Source: JAABTH01 sp964390725
GTDB lineage: Bacteria; Bacillota; Dethiobacteria; DTU022
NCBI GenBank assembly: GCA_964390725.1
Contig: CAYMIW010000002.1
Coordinates: 118,486 to 182,485, forward strand
Direction: 5' to 3'
Length of the DNA stretch: 64,000 nt
This document shows, piece by piece, positions 43,407-52,398 of this stretch. How positions within the stretch are numbered: the first letter of the stretch is position 1; each line of letters starts with the position of its first letter. A program made the translations under genes and the position numbers. The notes under the pieces were generated by a model. The model did not search any database. It was not told the DNA's origin and saw only the letters and a list, made by a program, of their open reading frames with translations.

Positions 43407-45392
43407 TTGCCAAGAACCGGTGTTTTTGTCTGTCACTGCGGAACCAACATCTCCGGCACCGTGAATATTGAGAAAACCGTTGAAGCAGCCCGCAGCTTTC
43501 CCGGTGTTGTTCATGCTGATGATTATAGGTATCTGTGCTCCGAGATGGGACAGGATTTAATTAAAGAGTCTATTATAAAGAATAAACTGGATCGGGTTGT
43601 AGTTGGAACTTGCTCACCGCGAATGCATGAAGGTACTTTTCGCAAGGCCGCTGCTGAAGCCGGGCTTAATCCTTATTTATTGGAAGTTGCCAACATCAGG
43701 GAGCACTGTTCCTGGGTGCATAAAGATATGGAGGAAGCTACCCCAAAAGCTATTGCCCTTCTCCGGGCTGCAGCAGCAAAGGTAGCACTTAACGATCCCC
43801 TTGATGCACCGAAGCTTGAAGTTGAAAAAAGGGCACTGGTAATCGGTGGTGGAATAGCCGGCATCCAGGCAGCTATAGATATTGCCGAATCCGGCTATGA
43901 AGTTGATGTGGTTGAAAGGGAACCCAGTATTGGCGGTCGCATGGCCCAGCTTGAAAAAACATTTCCAACCCTGGATTGTTCAGCTTGTATCCTGACCCCA
44001 AAGATGGTTGAAGCAGCTCAGCATCCAAAGATTAATCTATTAACCTATTCAGAGGTTGAAGAAGTTAATGGTTTTGTTGGGCAGTTTGAAGTTAAAATCA
44101 GGCAGAAAGCCCGTTATGTCGATGCGGTAAAATGTACCGGATGTGGTATTTGCTATGAAAAATGTCCTTCAAAAACAGCTTCGGAATTTGAAATGGGATT
44201 AAGCAAACGTAAAGCAATTTATGTGCCTTTTCCCCAGGCAGTCCCGAACGTTCCGGTTATTGATCGCGACGCTTGTCTTTATTTTAAAAAAGGACGTTGT
44301 CAGATCTGTCAGAAGGAATGTCCTCCCCAGGCGATTGATTACGAACAACAGGACCAAAAAATCGAGCGCCGTTATGGAGCAATAATAGTTGCGACCGGGT
44401 TTGATCAGATGGAACCAACCCAATATGGTGAATACGGATATGGGCAGCACCCTGATATACTGACCGGTCTGGAATTCGAACGCCTTTTTAATGCTTCAGG
44501 GCCAACCGGGGGCAAAGTGGTGCGTCTTTCTGATGGTAAGCCACCCAAGAAAGTTGTATTTATCCAATGTGTTGGTTCCAGGGATAAAGCCCGCGGCATG
44601 AATTACTGCTCAAAAATATGCTGCATGTTCACCGCAAAGCAGGCAATTTTACTTAAAGAAAAAGTGCCGGATGCAAAAAGTTATGTATTTTACATTGACG
44701 TTCGCACAGCCGGTAAAGGTTACGAAGAATTCCAGCGCCGGGCAGCCGAAGAGTACGATGTAGCTTATCTCCGCGGGCAGGTTGGCAAGATTTTCCCTGA
44801 AGAAAATCACCTTGTAGTGCGCGGGGTTGATTCTCTCAGTGGCAAGACCATCGATATTAAGGCGGATATGGTTGTCCTGGCTGCCGCATCTGTTGCCCGC
44901 AGAGATGCCACCGAGGTGGGGCGCACAATCGGTATTAACAGCGACAGCTACCATTTCTTTAATGAAGCTCACCCTAAGCTGAAGCCAGTGGAAACTCATA
45001 CAGCCGGTATATTCATTGCAGGAGCCTGCCAGGCACCCAAGGATATTCCTGATTCAGTAGCCCAGGCCAGTGCTGCTGCGGTAAAGGTTGTCGGTTTGCT
45101 TTCAAAGGATGTTCTTCTGGGAGAAGCCTGCACAGCTGAAATTAACCAGGCGGAATGTTCCGGATGTTTATACTGCGAGGCTGTATGTCCTTACAGCGCA
45201 ATCAGTTCGGTTGAAATTGAAGAACGCCTGTACGGCGAAACCTTTAAACGAACGGTGGCTGAAGTGAACCCGGCTCTTTGCCAGGGCTGTGGTTCCTGTG
45301 CTGTTATCTGTCGTTCCGGTTCGATTAAGCTGAAAGGCTTCAGTAATGAACAAATACTGGCGGAGGTGGATGCCATATGTCTGCAGCGCTGA
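43407..45392 (+). CDS. hdrA: HdrA-like FAD/Fe-S subunit (electron bifurcation)
   Basis: 661 residues. TTG 43407 has GGGAGG 9 nt upstream; the earlier TTG at 43398 touches that site. N-terminal domain (VCHCGTNISG...GTCSPRMHE) precedes the FAD-binding motif VIGGGIAGIQAA (about residue 147). LDCSACILTPKM (about 190) is the conserved Cys stretch of HdrA. Fe-S motifs: CTGCGICYEKCPS, the C...C-x2-C-x3-C group around 290-310, and two at the C-terminus, CSGCLYCEAVCPY and CQGCGSCAVICRSG. By family knowledge HdrA's flavin splits an electron pair between ferredoxin and the disulfide. Confidence 0.94.
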   Translation: MPRTGVFVCHCGTNISGTVNIEKTVEAARSFPGVVHADDYRYLCSEMGQDLIKESIIKNKLDRVVVGTCSPRMHEGTFRKAAAEAGLNPYLLEVANIREHCSWVHKDMEEATPKAIALLRAAAAKVALNDPLDAPKLEVEKRALVIGGGIAGIQAAIDIAESGYEVDVVEREPSIGGRMAQLEKTFPTLDCSACILTPKMVEAAQHPKINLLTYSEVEEVNGFVGQFEVKIRQKARYVDAVKCTGCGICYEKCPSKTASEFEMGLSKRKAIYVPFPQAVPNVPVIDRDACLYFKKGRCQICQKECPPQAIDYEQQDQKIERRYGAIIVATGFDQMEPTQYGEYGYGQHPDILTGLEFERLFNASGPTGGKVVRLSDGKPPKKVVFIQCVGSRDKARGMNYCSKICCMFTAKQAILLKEKVPDAKSYVFYIDVRTAGKGYEEFQRRAAEEYDVAYLRGQVGKIFPEENHLVVRGVDSLSGKTIDIKADMVVLAAASVARRDATEVGRTIGINSDSYHFFNEAHPKLKPVETHTAGIFIAGACQAPKDIPDSVAQASAAAVKVVGLLSKDVLLGEACTAEINQAECSGCLYCEAVCPYSAISSVEIEERLYGETFKRTVAEVNPALCQGCGSCAVICRSGSIKLKGFSNEQILAEVDAICLQR

Positions 45393-45835
45393 TGGAGAAT
45401 AATCCTGAGTATAAGCCTTTGATTGTAGCTTTTTGTTGCAACTGGTGCAGTTATGCCGGCGGTGACCTTGCCGGCACCAGTCGTATGAGCTACCCGGCTA
45501 ATGTAAAAGTGATTCGTGTGCCCTGCTGCGGCAGAATGAACCCCATGTTTGTCCTGCGCGCATTTCAGCGTGGTGCTGACGGGGTTCTGGTGGCAGGGTG
45601 CCATCCGGGTGACTGTCACTACAGCACCGGAAACTATCATGGACGTCGCCGCCTTTCTGCTTTTAAGAGGCTGGTTGAGTTTGCCGGGTTTGAACCGGAC
45701 AGGTTTGAAGTACGTTGGATATCCAGTTCCGAAGGAGATAAATTTGCCGAAGAAATGGAAAAAATGACGGCAAAAATTAAGGCCCTCGGGCCGAATAGAA
45801 AGATGAGGGATGCCCGATGGCAGAGCGCGACTTAG
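45377..45835 (+). CDS. flxD: FlxD (MvhD-like) 2Fe-2S linker subunit
   Basis: 152 residues. CGGAGGTGG before ATG 45377; overlaps hdrA by 16 nt. MvhD features: CCNWCSYAGGDLAG, RVPCCGRMNP, AGCHPGDCHY, supplying the cysteines for a 2Fe-2S cluster. It joins the electron-input module to HdrA. No hydrogenase (MvhAG) genes follow; instead Flx subunits do, so electrons probably come from NAD(P)H rather than H2. Confidence 0.9.
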   Translation: MSAALMENNPEYKPLIVAFCCNWCSYAGGDLAGTSRMSYPANVKVIRVPCCGRMNPMFVLRAFQRGADGVLVAGCHPGDCHYSTGNYHGRRRLSAFKRLVEFAGFEPDRFEVRWISSSEGDKFAEEMEKMTAKIKALGPNRKMRDARWQSAT

Positions 45836-46791
45836 AACAACTAAAAAAAATTCGGGAAGCTGTCAGGCAGGATTTGCTCAGCGGTCGCATCGATTTGTTG
45901 CTGGGCTGGGAAAAAGGGCATTTCTGGTGGCAATCAAAACCACTCTTTGCTTCTTCGGAAGAAGATCTGGCCAGGTTGACCTGGGATTCCTTCTGCGCAG
46001 TAAACCTGAGCCGTTACCTGCTAGATGAATTGAAAGATCATGAAAAAGTAGGAGTGCTGGTAAAAGGCTGCGATAGCAGGGCTTTTAATAGACTCTTACA
46101 GGATAATATGGTTGAGCGCGAGCGGGTGGTTTTATACGGTCTTCCCTGCCCCGGAATGTTTGATTACGACCTTCTTGCAGCTGAAGCAGGAGGTAGAATA
46201 CTGGGAATTACTGAAGAAAACGGGCAGGTAATTCTGAAAACAGAAAACGCAGAAGTTGAAATTGAACGTGAAGAAGTTTTAATGAGTAAATGCCGGGAAT
46301 GCCTTTACCCCAATCCGGTTGTTTATGATCAGCTCCTGTTGGAACCACAGGAGAAAAAAGAATTAACGGAGCGTTTTAAGACTGTGGAAGAGTTGGAGTT
46401 AATTTCACCAGACGAGCGGTTTGCCTACTGGGAGAATGAACTGTCGCGCTGCCTGCGTTGCTATGCCTGCCGTCAGGCCTGTCCTTACTGCAGCTGCCGT
46501 CAATGCTTTGTCGAGCAGGAAAATCCGCGCTGGCAGGGGCGTGCTTACAAATCAAGTGAAAACTTTTTGTTTCACCTGATTCGCGCTTATCATGGTGCAG
46601 GTCGCTGTGTTGAGTGTGGTGAATGTGAGCGAGCTTGTCCGGTTGGTATTCCCCTGATGGAACTGAACCGTAAACTTATAAAGGATATGAATGAGCTGTA
46701 CGGCGAATATGAAGCCGGTCTTGATGCGGAGAATGAACCGCCGCTTTTAACTTACCGGCCTGATGACCCTGCAGCTTTTTCTGAAAAGTGA
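45817..46791 (+). CDS. flxC: FlxC-like 4Fe-4S subunit
   Basis: 324 residues, overlapping flxD by 19 nt. GAGGGA precedes ATG 45817. N-terminal ~150 residues resemble the coenzyme F420 hydrogenase/dehydrogenase beta-subunit type fold (CDSRAFNRLL, GLPCPGMFD, KCRECLYPNP). The C-terminal half has Cys-rich segments CLRCYACRQACPYCSCRQC and CVECGECERACPVGIPL, at least two 4Fe-4S clusters. Symbol follows the order in flxABCD-hdrABC loci; B and C names could be exchanged. Confidence 0.78.
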   Translation: MAERDLEQLKKIREAVRQDLLSGRIDLLLGWEKGHFWWQSKPLFASSEEDLARLTWDSFCAVNLSRYLLDELKDHEKVGVLVKGCDSRAFNRLLQDNMVERERVVLYGLPCPGMFDYDLLAAEAGGRILGITEENGQVILKTENAEVEIEREEVLMSKCRECLYPNPVVYDQLLLEPQEKKELTERFKTVEELELISPDERFAYWENELSRCLRCYACRQACPYCSCRQCFVEQENPRWQGRAYKSSENFLFHLIRAYHGAGRCVECGECERACPVGIPLMELNRKLIKDMNELYGEYEAGLDAENEPPLLTYRPDDPAAFSEK

Positions 46792-46801
46792 GGTGGTCAA
46801 G

Positions 46802-47815
46802 GTGAAAAAGAAAATAGCCGTAGACAAACTTCCTTCGTTTTGGGCCAGGCTGGCTGATGAGGGCCCGCTTTATTTGCCGCTTCAGGAAGGTCCTGTTGTT
46901 CTTTTCCAACCCTGGCAGGAACAGGCACAGGTTGCGTTGGAGGCTGTAAACAGTGTTGTATCACCGAAAGATATCTTTTTACCCCGTGAAGAAACTTATC
47001 TACATTACCAGTGCAAAGGCCATGAAATTGAGATGAATGAAGCTATTAATAATGATAAGATAACCGCTTTTGGTATTCATCCCTGTGACCTCAGGGCAAT
47101 TGAAATGCTTGACAGGGTTTTTATGGATCAAGACCCGCCAGATAAGTTATATTGCAGCAGGAGGGAAAAAACAACAGTTGTAGCCATGTCCTGTATAGAT
47201 CCCGATCCTTATTGTTTTTGTGAAGTTTTTGATGTTAATCCGCTTGATGCCCCCGGTGCTGATGTGATGGCTCATCTTGCAGACGGATTTTTGCATCTCG
47301 AGGCAAGAACAGAGAAAGGCAGGGCATTACTGGATAAGGGAAAAGATTTACTGGAAGAAAGCGACATGGGGGCCCCGATAAAGCAGTTTAAACAAACCGA
47401 TTTTGGAATAGATATCCATGATTTGCCGGAAAACCTCAAAAACAGGTTTGATGATCCTGCCTGGGACAAACTCTACAGGAGCTGCCTCGGCTGCGGTGTT
47501 TGTACTTATGTATGTCCCACCTGCTACTGTTTCGATGTGGAAGATTATGGTCATGAAGCAAAGGGAGAACGATTCCGTTGCTGGGACAGCTGTATGTATG
47601 GAGAGTTCACCCAGATGGCTGGTGGGCATAATCCCCGCCCGGGGCGCAAGGAAAGAGTGCGTCAACGATTTATGCATAAACTGCAGTATTACCCGGAAGC
47701 TTATGGTGAAATTGCCTGCGTTGGCTGTGGCCGCTGCCTGCGCAGTTGTCCGGTCAATTTAGATATTGTGCAAGCGATCAAGGCTCTTGGAGGTGAAAAA
47801 GTTGAGCAGCGTTAA
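46802..47815 (+). CDS. flxB: FlxB-like 4Fe-4S subunit (sulfhydrogenase beta/AsrA-like)
   Basis: 337 residues. GTG 46802 follows GAGGTGG; the ATG at 46763 would extend it into flxC without its own ribosome site. Similar to HydB/AsrA subunits: GIHPCDLRAIEMLDRVF, CSRREKTTVVAMSC, and two ferredoxin motifs, CLGCGVCTYVCPTCYC and CVGCGRCLRSCPVNLD. Takes electrons from FlxA and passes them on to the FlxC/D side. Ends with a 14-nt overlap with flxA. Confidence 0.82.
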   Translation: MKKKIAVDKLPSFWARLADEGPLYLPLQEGPVVLFQPWQEQAQVALEAVNSVVSPKDIFLPREETYLHYQCKGHEIEMNEAINNDKITAFGIHPCDLRAIEMLDRVFMDQDPPDKLYCSRREKTTVVAMSCIDPDPYCFCEVFDVNPLDAPGADVMAHLADGFLHLEARTEKGRALLDKGKDLLEESDMGAPIKQFKQTDFGIDIHDLPENLKNRFDDPAWDKLYRSCLGCGVCTYVCPTCYCFDVEDYGHEAKGERFRCWDSCMYGEFTQMAGGHNPRPGRKERVRQRFMHKLQYYPEAYGEIACVGCGRCLRSCPVNLDIVQAIKALGGEKVEQR

Positions 47816-48629
47816 TCCTTTGCTGCCCCAGGCGGTAACCATAATGGATATAACCAGTGAAACTCCCGACATAAAGACCCTTCGTGTTGTCGGAAGTGAC
47901 GGGCTTCCTTTTGATTTTATGCCCGGCCAGTGTGCAATGCTGTCAGTACCGCCTGTTGGTGAGGCAATATTTTCGATTACTTCTTCGCCTACCTGCCGTG
48001 AATGTCTCGAATTCAGCATAAAAGATGTGGGAAAGGTTTCCGGTTACCTGCACTCCCTGGAACCAGGTCAGAAAATTGGGATCAGGGGCCCATATGGAAA
48101 CGGATTTCCCGTAGAGGCAATGAAAGGCAAGGATCTGCTTTTTATCGGCGGTGGTATCGGTCTTGCTCCGCTGCGCTCATTGATTGGTTACTGTTTTGAT
48201 AACCGCATTGAGTACGGGAAAATAGATATTGTATATGGAGCACGCAGCCCGGCTGACCTGATTCGTAAGAGTGAGGTCAGGGAAACTTGGGCCGAGCAGC
48301 CTGATACGAATGTCCACCTGACAGTTGATGCTGAATTTCCGGAGTGGAAAGAACATGTTGGCTTTGTTCCCAGTTACGTAACAGAACTGGCTTTTAAGCC
48401 GGACAACAAGATTGCTGTAACGTGTGGACCACCGATTATGATCAAGTTTGTACTAAAGGCTCTTGAAGAACTTGGGTTTGCCCCGGAACAGATCATTACC
48501 ACCCTGGAAATGAGGATGAAATGTGGGGTCGGCAAGTGTGGCCGTTGTAATCTCGGGCCTGTATATGTCTGCAAAGATGGGCCGGTTTTTACACTGGCCG
48601 AGCTCAATCAACTTCCCGATGAATATTAA
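47802..48629 (+). CDS. flxA: FlxA-like FAD/NAD(P)H-binding subunit
   Basis: 275 residues. TTG 47802 has GGAGGTG 7 nt upstream. Ferredoxin-reductase fold: FAD domain with FMPGQCAMLSVPP and IFSITSSPT, NAD domain with FIGGGIGLAPLRSLI and CGPPIMIKFVLKAL, and a C-terminal 2Fe-2S segment CGVGKCGRCNLGPVYVC. Same layout as sulfhydrogenase gamma/HydG and FlxA. It is the electron entry point (NADH or NADPH). Last gene of the operon; a terminator follows after 5 nt. Confidence 0.92.
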   Translation: MSSVNPLLPQAVTIMDITSETPDIKTLRVVGSDGLPFDFMPGQCAMLSVPPVGEAIFSITSSPTCRECLEFSIKDVGKVSGYLHSLEPGQKIGIRGPYGNGFPVEAMKGKDLLFIGGGIGLAPLRSLIGYCFDNRIEYGKIDIVYGARSPADLIRKSEVRETWAEQPDTNVHLTVDAEFPEWKEHVGFVPSYVTELAFKPDNKIAVTCGPPIMIKFVLKALEELGFAPEQIITTLEMRMKCGVGKCGRCNLGPVYVCKDGPVFTLAELNQLPDEY

Positions 48630-48634
48630 AATAC

Positions 48635-48665
48635 AGGGCACTGCATTCAGGCAGTGCCCTTATTA
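48635..48665 (+). terminator. Terminator of the Hdr-Flx operon
   Basis: AGGGCACTGC (48635-48644), loop ATTCAG, GCAGTGCCCT (48651-48660), then TATT. Confidence 0.85.
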
Positions 48666-48786
48666 ATCATGTGTCCTATTCCGCATACTGCAATTCTATA
48701 TTAAATGACCATGTATGGTAGTCCTCCTATTAATGTTCACCTTGTATTACCATGATTATAGCTTTCAGAGTCAGATGCGTTGATTG

Positions 48787-48795
48787 TGATATAAT
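48787..48795 (+). promoter_or_regulatory. Extended -10 promoter of larB
   Basis: TGATATAAT, an extended -10 box; no good -35 hexamer. It places the transcript start near 48802, downstream of the upstream ATG at 48752, and therefore bears on the larB start. Confidence 0.5.
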
Positions 48796-48853
48796 TTTTA
48801 CATTATTAATCAGTAAGGTAAAAATTATATTATTTGAGAGGGGATGTCCGGTC

Positions 48854-49612
48854 ATTAATGAAAATAAATTACTTGAACTCTTAAAGGCTGTTCAAAAGGG
48901 TGATCTTATCCCCGCAGAGGCTTTAAAAAAGTTACGCATATTACCTTATGAAAATCTTGGTTTTGCCAGGGTTGACCATCACCGGCACCTGCGGCGCGGG
49001 TTTCCGGAGGTTATCTTTTGCCAGGGAAAAACGGCTGAGCAGGTTGTTGCAATTTTTACAAGTATTGCCAAAGCCGGGGATACCGTATTGGCTACCCGCG
49101 CCGAACCAGAGATATTTGAAGTGGTAAAAGAACAGGTTCCGGATGTGGAATATCATCGGGAGGCAAAAGCTATAGTGTTGAACAGGAATATAGATAGAGA
49201 TCCTACCGGCCTGGTTGCTGTAATTTCAGCCGGCACTGCCGATATTCCTGTTGCAGAAGAAGCTGTTATTACTGCTTCACTGATCGGCAGCAGGGTTGAA
49301 AAACTATATGATGTAGGGGTAGCCGGCATACACCGCTTGCTGGATAACCTGGAGGTAATTGACAGGGCCAGGGTAGTCGTAGTTGTAGCTGGCATGGAAG
49401 GGGCCCTGGCCAGTATAGTAGGGGGATTAGCCAGTTGCCCGGTTATTGCTGTTCCAACAAGTGTTGGTTATGGTGCGCATTTCAATGGACTTGCGCCCCT
49501 GCTAACCATGCTTAACAGTTGCGCGGCCGGAGTAGCTGTAGTTAATATTGACAATGGTTATGGAGCCGGTTATATGGCTGCCCTGATCAACCAGGTAGGA
49601 GAAAGGTCTTAA
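48854..49612 (+). CDS. larB: LarB, nickel-pincer cofactor biosynthesis (probable ATT start)
   Basis: 252 residues if started at ATT 48854. LarB carboxylates and hydrolyses nicotinic acid adenine dinucleotide, the first step of the nickel-pincer nucleotide cofactor. Family landmarks: LPYENLGFARVDHHRHLRRGFPEVIFC, GTADIPVAEEA, and VAGMEGALASIVGGL. Between the promoter and the conserved N-terminus there is no in-frame ATG, GTG or TTG; the only well-placed codon is ATT, 9-10 nt after GAGAGGGG, giving a start (M)NENKLLELL that fits the family. The ATG at 48752 lacks a ribosome site and precedes the promoter. Ends 2 nt before larC. Confidence 0.88.
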   Translation: MNENKLLELLKAVQKGDLIPAEALKKLRILPYENLGFARVDHHRHLRRGFPEVIFCQGKTAEQVVAIFTSIAKAGDTVLATRAEPEIFEVVKEQVPDVEYHREAKAIVLNRNIDRDPTGLVAVISAGTADIPVAEEAVITASLIGSRVEKLYDVGVAGIHRLLDNLEVIDRARVVVVVAGMEGALASIVGGLASCPVIAVPTSVGYGAHFNGLAPLLTMLNSCAAGVAVVNIDNGYGAGYMAALINQVGERS

Positions 49613-49614
49613 TT

Positions 49615-50832
49615 ATGGGTGAATACAAAGCAGCTGGTGGTGGAACTGTTGTATATTTTGATTGTTTCAGTGGGATAAGTGGTGATATGATTTTAGGAGC
49701 GCTACTTGACCTCGGGCTTGACCAGGATCAGTTTAAGGAAATGCTTGCTTCTCTCAAGTTGCCCGGATATGTTCTTGAAATTGAAAAAGTGAACAAAAGA
49801 GAAATTTCAGCTACAAAAGTGCTAGTAAAAACAGGTGGCGCCGAGCCTGTAAGCAGGAACCTTTCTGATATTTTAGCTATTATTAATCAGTCCGGTCTGC
49901 CGGAAGAGGTGAAGGAAAACAGCAGTCTTGTTTTTCAGCATCTTGCAAAAGCTGAATCAAAAGTGCATGGAACTACCATGGAAAAGGTGCATTTTCATGA
50001 AGTGGGTGCTGTCGATGCCCTGGTCGACATTGTCGGAACGGCAGCTGCCCTGTATCTTCTGGGTGCAGATCAGGTTTCATGTTCTCCTTTACCTTTGGGC
50101 CGCGGTGAGGTGCAAAGTGCCCACGGCAAATTACCCTTGCCTGCACCGGCCACCTTAGCCCTGATTGCTGAACGTAAGGTTCCTGTTTATGGTGTTGATG
50201 CGGATTTTGAACTGGTAACACCAACCGGGGCAGCAACAATGGCAGCTCTGGCTTTTTCCTTTGGATTGTTTCCGGCCATGTGCCCGGAGAAAGTAGGCTA
50301 TGGAGCAGGGTCACATGACCCCGGTTACCCGAATTGCCTGCGTGTAGTGAGTGGTCGTCTAAACTTCGATGTTTCAGAGCATCATGAAAATATTAGCCTG
50401 ATTGAAGCAAATATTGATGATCTTAATCCTGAGATATACGGATACCTGATGGAACGGCTTTTTGAAGCAGGTGCAGCTGATGTGTTTTTTACGCCTATCC
50501 ACATGAAGAAGAACCGCCCGGCTGTGCAGCTTTCCGTTATTTCGCCGCTGAGCCTGGTCAAAGAACTGAAGAATATAATTTTTGCAGAAACTACAACACT
50601 TGGTTTACGGGTATCCACCGCCAGTAAGATGATGTGCCTGCGTGAAACCAGGACAGTTCAAACCGAATGGGGCCCGGTCAGGGTTAAATATATACCTACT
50701 CAAAAGGGGGAAGATCCTCTTCAATATGCTCCTGAATATGAAGACTGCCGCAATATAGCTAAAAAAGCCGGTCGTCCACTTAAAGAAATTTATCGGATAG
50801 TCGAAGAGATTTTCAGAAATAATTATGCTTAA
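49615..50832 (+). CDS. larC: LarC, nickel insertion enzyme for the pincer cofactor
   Basis: 405 residues, one continuous frame (some lactobacilli make it by frameshifting). Landmarks: VVYFDCFSGISGDMILGALLDLG, HFHEVGAVDALVDIVG, SPLPLGRGEVQSAHG, and GYGAGSHD. It inserts nickel into the pyridinium-dithiocarboxylate nucleotide in the cytoplasm, a CTP-dependent reaction. Directly follows larB, so they are co-transcribed. Neither LarA-type racemase nor LarE sulfur donor is in the window; they must lie elsewhere if the cofactor is complete. Confidence 0.92.
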   Translation: MGEYKAAGGGTVVYFDCFSGISGDMILGALLDLGLDQDQFKEMLASLKLPGYVLEIEKVNKREISATKVLVKTGGAEPVSRNLSDILAIINQSGLPEEVKENSSLVFQHLAKAESKVHGTTMEKVHFHEVGAVDALVDIVGTAAALYLLGADQVSCSPLPLGRGEVQSAHGKLPLPAPATLALIAERKVPVYGVDADFELVTPTGAATMAALAFSFGLFPAMCPEKVGYGAGSHDPGYPNCLRVVSGRLNFDVSEHHENISLIEANIDDLNPEIYGYLMERLFEAGAADVFFTPIHMKKNRPAVQLSVISPLSLVKELKNIIFAETTTLGLRVSTASKMMCLRETRTVQTEWGPVRVKYIPTQKGEDPLQYAPEYEDCRNIAKKAGRPLKEIYRIVEEIFRNNYA

Positions 50833-50883
50833 ATTTTGCTAAAACGAGAATGATTATATAGGTTCGTAAATATTAGAATATTG

Positions 50884-50912
50884 TTGACATATTCATTGCT
50901 ATGTAATATAAA
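50884..50912 (+). promoter_or_regulatory. SigA-type promoter of codY
   Basis: TTGACA (50884-50889), 17-nt spacer, TATAAA (50907-50912), start codon 22 nt further. Near-consensus. Confidence 0.8.
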
Positions 50913-50934
50913 GGAAGCAAAGGAGGCACAGCAG

Positions 50935-51738
50935 ATGATTGAAAAAAGATATAAAGAACAGATTAACATGATGAATCATGCTTTGTTCAGTTCGGATGGC
51001 AGGTTCCCAGGCCAAACAGAGTTTCTTGAGCACTTGGCCGAAATCACCTGCTCTGCCGTATTGTTGACTGACAGAAAAGGAACGGTTCTTGAAAGCCAGC
51101 TAGGATCCAAGGCCGATAAAAAACTGGTAATATTTTCTTCCGCTGACGCTTTTATAGATGATAGCGGTATCATGGCCTTATTAAAAGCAGGAGAATCTCT
51201 ATATAATCAACCTTACCTGCTTGGTGAGAATATAAACGAAACTAAAAGCAGGCAGGCTGAAATCAAAGACCTGCATTTTTCTGTTACCTTAATTCCCGGT
51301 TTGCACAAGCCGGCAGTGAGTCTGCTGCTGGTTTCTGAACAAGAATTGTCCAATCCCCAGATTCTTTCGGTAGAGATAACTGCCATGCTGGTGGCAATGG
51401 CCCTGGGAAGATCAGCTGATGAAAAGGAAGAAGCTGAATTTAGGAACAGGGATTTAGCGGAAGCTGCGTTTGATAGTCTTTCTTACTCCGAAGTTGAAGC
51501 TATACATGAAATACTGAAAAATATTGAGGATAAAGAAAGCGTAGTTGTTGCGAGCAAAATAGCCGATCGGTTAGGTATTACCCGTTCGGTAATTGTTAAC
51601 GCCCTGCGGAAGTTTGAAAGCGCGGGCATTATTGAATCACGTTCATTGGGAATGAAGGGAACGTTTATCAGAATTAAAAATCCTCATGCTTTGGAACTAA
51701 TCTCTTCTCGTTCTTCCAAGATGAAGCACTTTATATGA
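50935..51738 (+). CDS. codY: CodY, GTP- and branched-chain amino acid-sensing global regulator
   Basis: 267 residues. ATG 50935 follows AAAGGAGG; a longer frame to 50881 covers the promoter and is rejected. N-terminal GAF-type ligand domain (about residues 1-155) and C-terminal winged helix-turn-helix with the very conserved VVVASKIADRLGITRSVIVNALRKFESAGIIESRSLGMKG region. In Firmicutes CodY represses nutrient-scavenging and stationary-phase genes when GTP and Ile/Leu/Val are plentiful. Here it is a single-gene unit between larBC and a UPF0316 gene, not next to the usual hslUV/xerC neighbours of Bacillus. Confidence 0.95.
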   Translation: MIEKRYKEQINMMNHALFSSDGRFPGQTEFLEHLAEITCSAVLLTDRKGTVLESQLGSKADKKLVIFSSADAFIDDSGIMALLKAGESLYNQPYLLGENINETKSRQAEIKDLHFSVTLIPGLHKPAVSLLLVSEQELSNPQILSVEITAMLVAMALGRSADEKEEAEFRNRDLAEAAFDSLSYSEVEAIHEILKNIEDKESVVVASKIADRLGITRSVIVNALRKFESAGIIESRSLGMKGTFIRIKNPHALELISSRSSKMKHFI

Positions 51739-51759
51739 TATTTGCTAAACAACTTATAT

Positions 51760-51787
51760 TACCGGCAGGAAACTGCCGGTATTTTTC
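51760..51787 (+). terminator. Terminator of codY
   Basis: TACCGGCAG, loop GAAA, CTGCCGGTA, then TTTTTCG. Confidence 0.9.
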
Positions 51788-51874
51788 GTGTGATTGACAG
51801 GTCTCAGGCGGATTGTTACAATATGGTCTGATATTTAAAACCCTATTTGTTTAGAAGTATTGGAGGTAGTCAGA

Positions 51875-52396
51875 TTGGAAGTAGCTATAACTTTGTTAAC
51901 AATATTTGTAGCAAAAATTGCCCATGTCAGCCTTGGTACACTGAGGATCATTTTTCTTACCAGGGGTAGAAGCATTCCCGCAGCCCTGATTGGATTTTTT
52001 GAGATTATCATTTACCTGATTGCTTTGAATATGGTTCTTAATAATATCGATGACTGGACAAATATTCTTGTTTATGGTCTTGGCTATGCAGCCGGGAATA
52101 TTGTTGGCACCAAGATTGAAGAAAAAATTGCTATAGGTATAGTTAATGTCCAGGTAATTACCCGCACAAATGGGGGGGATTTGGAGCATGTTTTACGTGA
52201 TTTCGGGTTCGGTGTAACATCGATGCCCTGTTACGGTAAAGAAGGAGAACACCAGACCCTAAACTTAATTGTTAAGCGCAAAGAACTACCCATTTTAATG
52301 AAAACACTGCGGGAGCATGATCCTGATGCATTTATCTCAGTTTTTGATACCCGCCAAACTATGGGTGGATACTTTAAAAGAATGAAGGCGAAGTAG
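51875..52396 (+). CDS. UPF0316 (DUF2179/DUF5698) membrane protein
   Basis: 173 residues. TTG 51875 has GGAGGT 7-8 nt upstream; the TTG at 51860 is part of that site. Three N-terminal membrane segments with HVSLGTLRIIFLTRG, then a soluble DUF2179 domain (VQVITRTNGGDLEHVLRDFGFGVT). Function of the family is unknown. It ends 2 nt before murI, so both are probably translated from one mRNA. Confidence 0.88.
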   Translation: MEVAITLLTIFVAKIAHVSLGTLRIIFLTRGRSIPAALIGFFEIIIYLIALNMVLNNIDDWTNILVYGLGYAAGNIVGTKIEEKIAIGIVNVQVITRTNGGDLEHVLRDFGFGVTSMPCYGKEGEHQTLNLIVKRKELPILMKTLREHDPDAFISVFDTRQTMGGYFKRMKAK

Positions 52397-52398
52397 AG

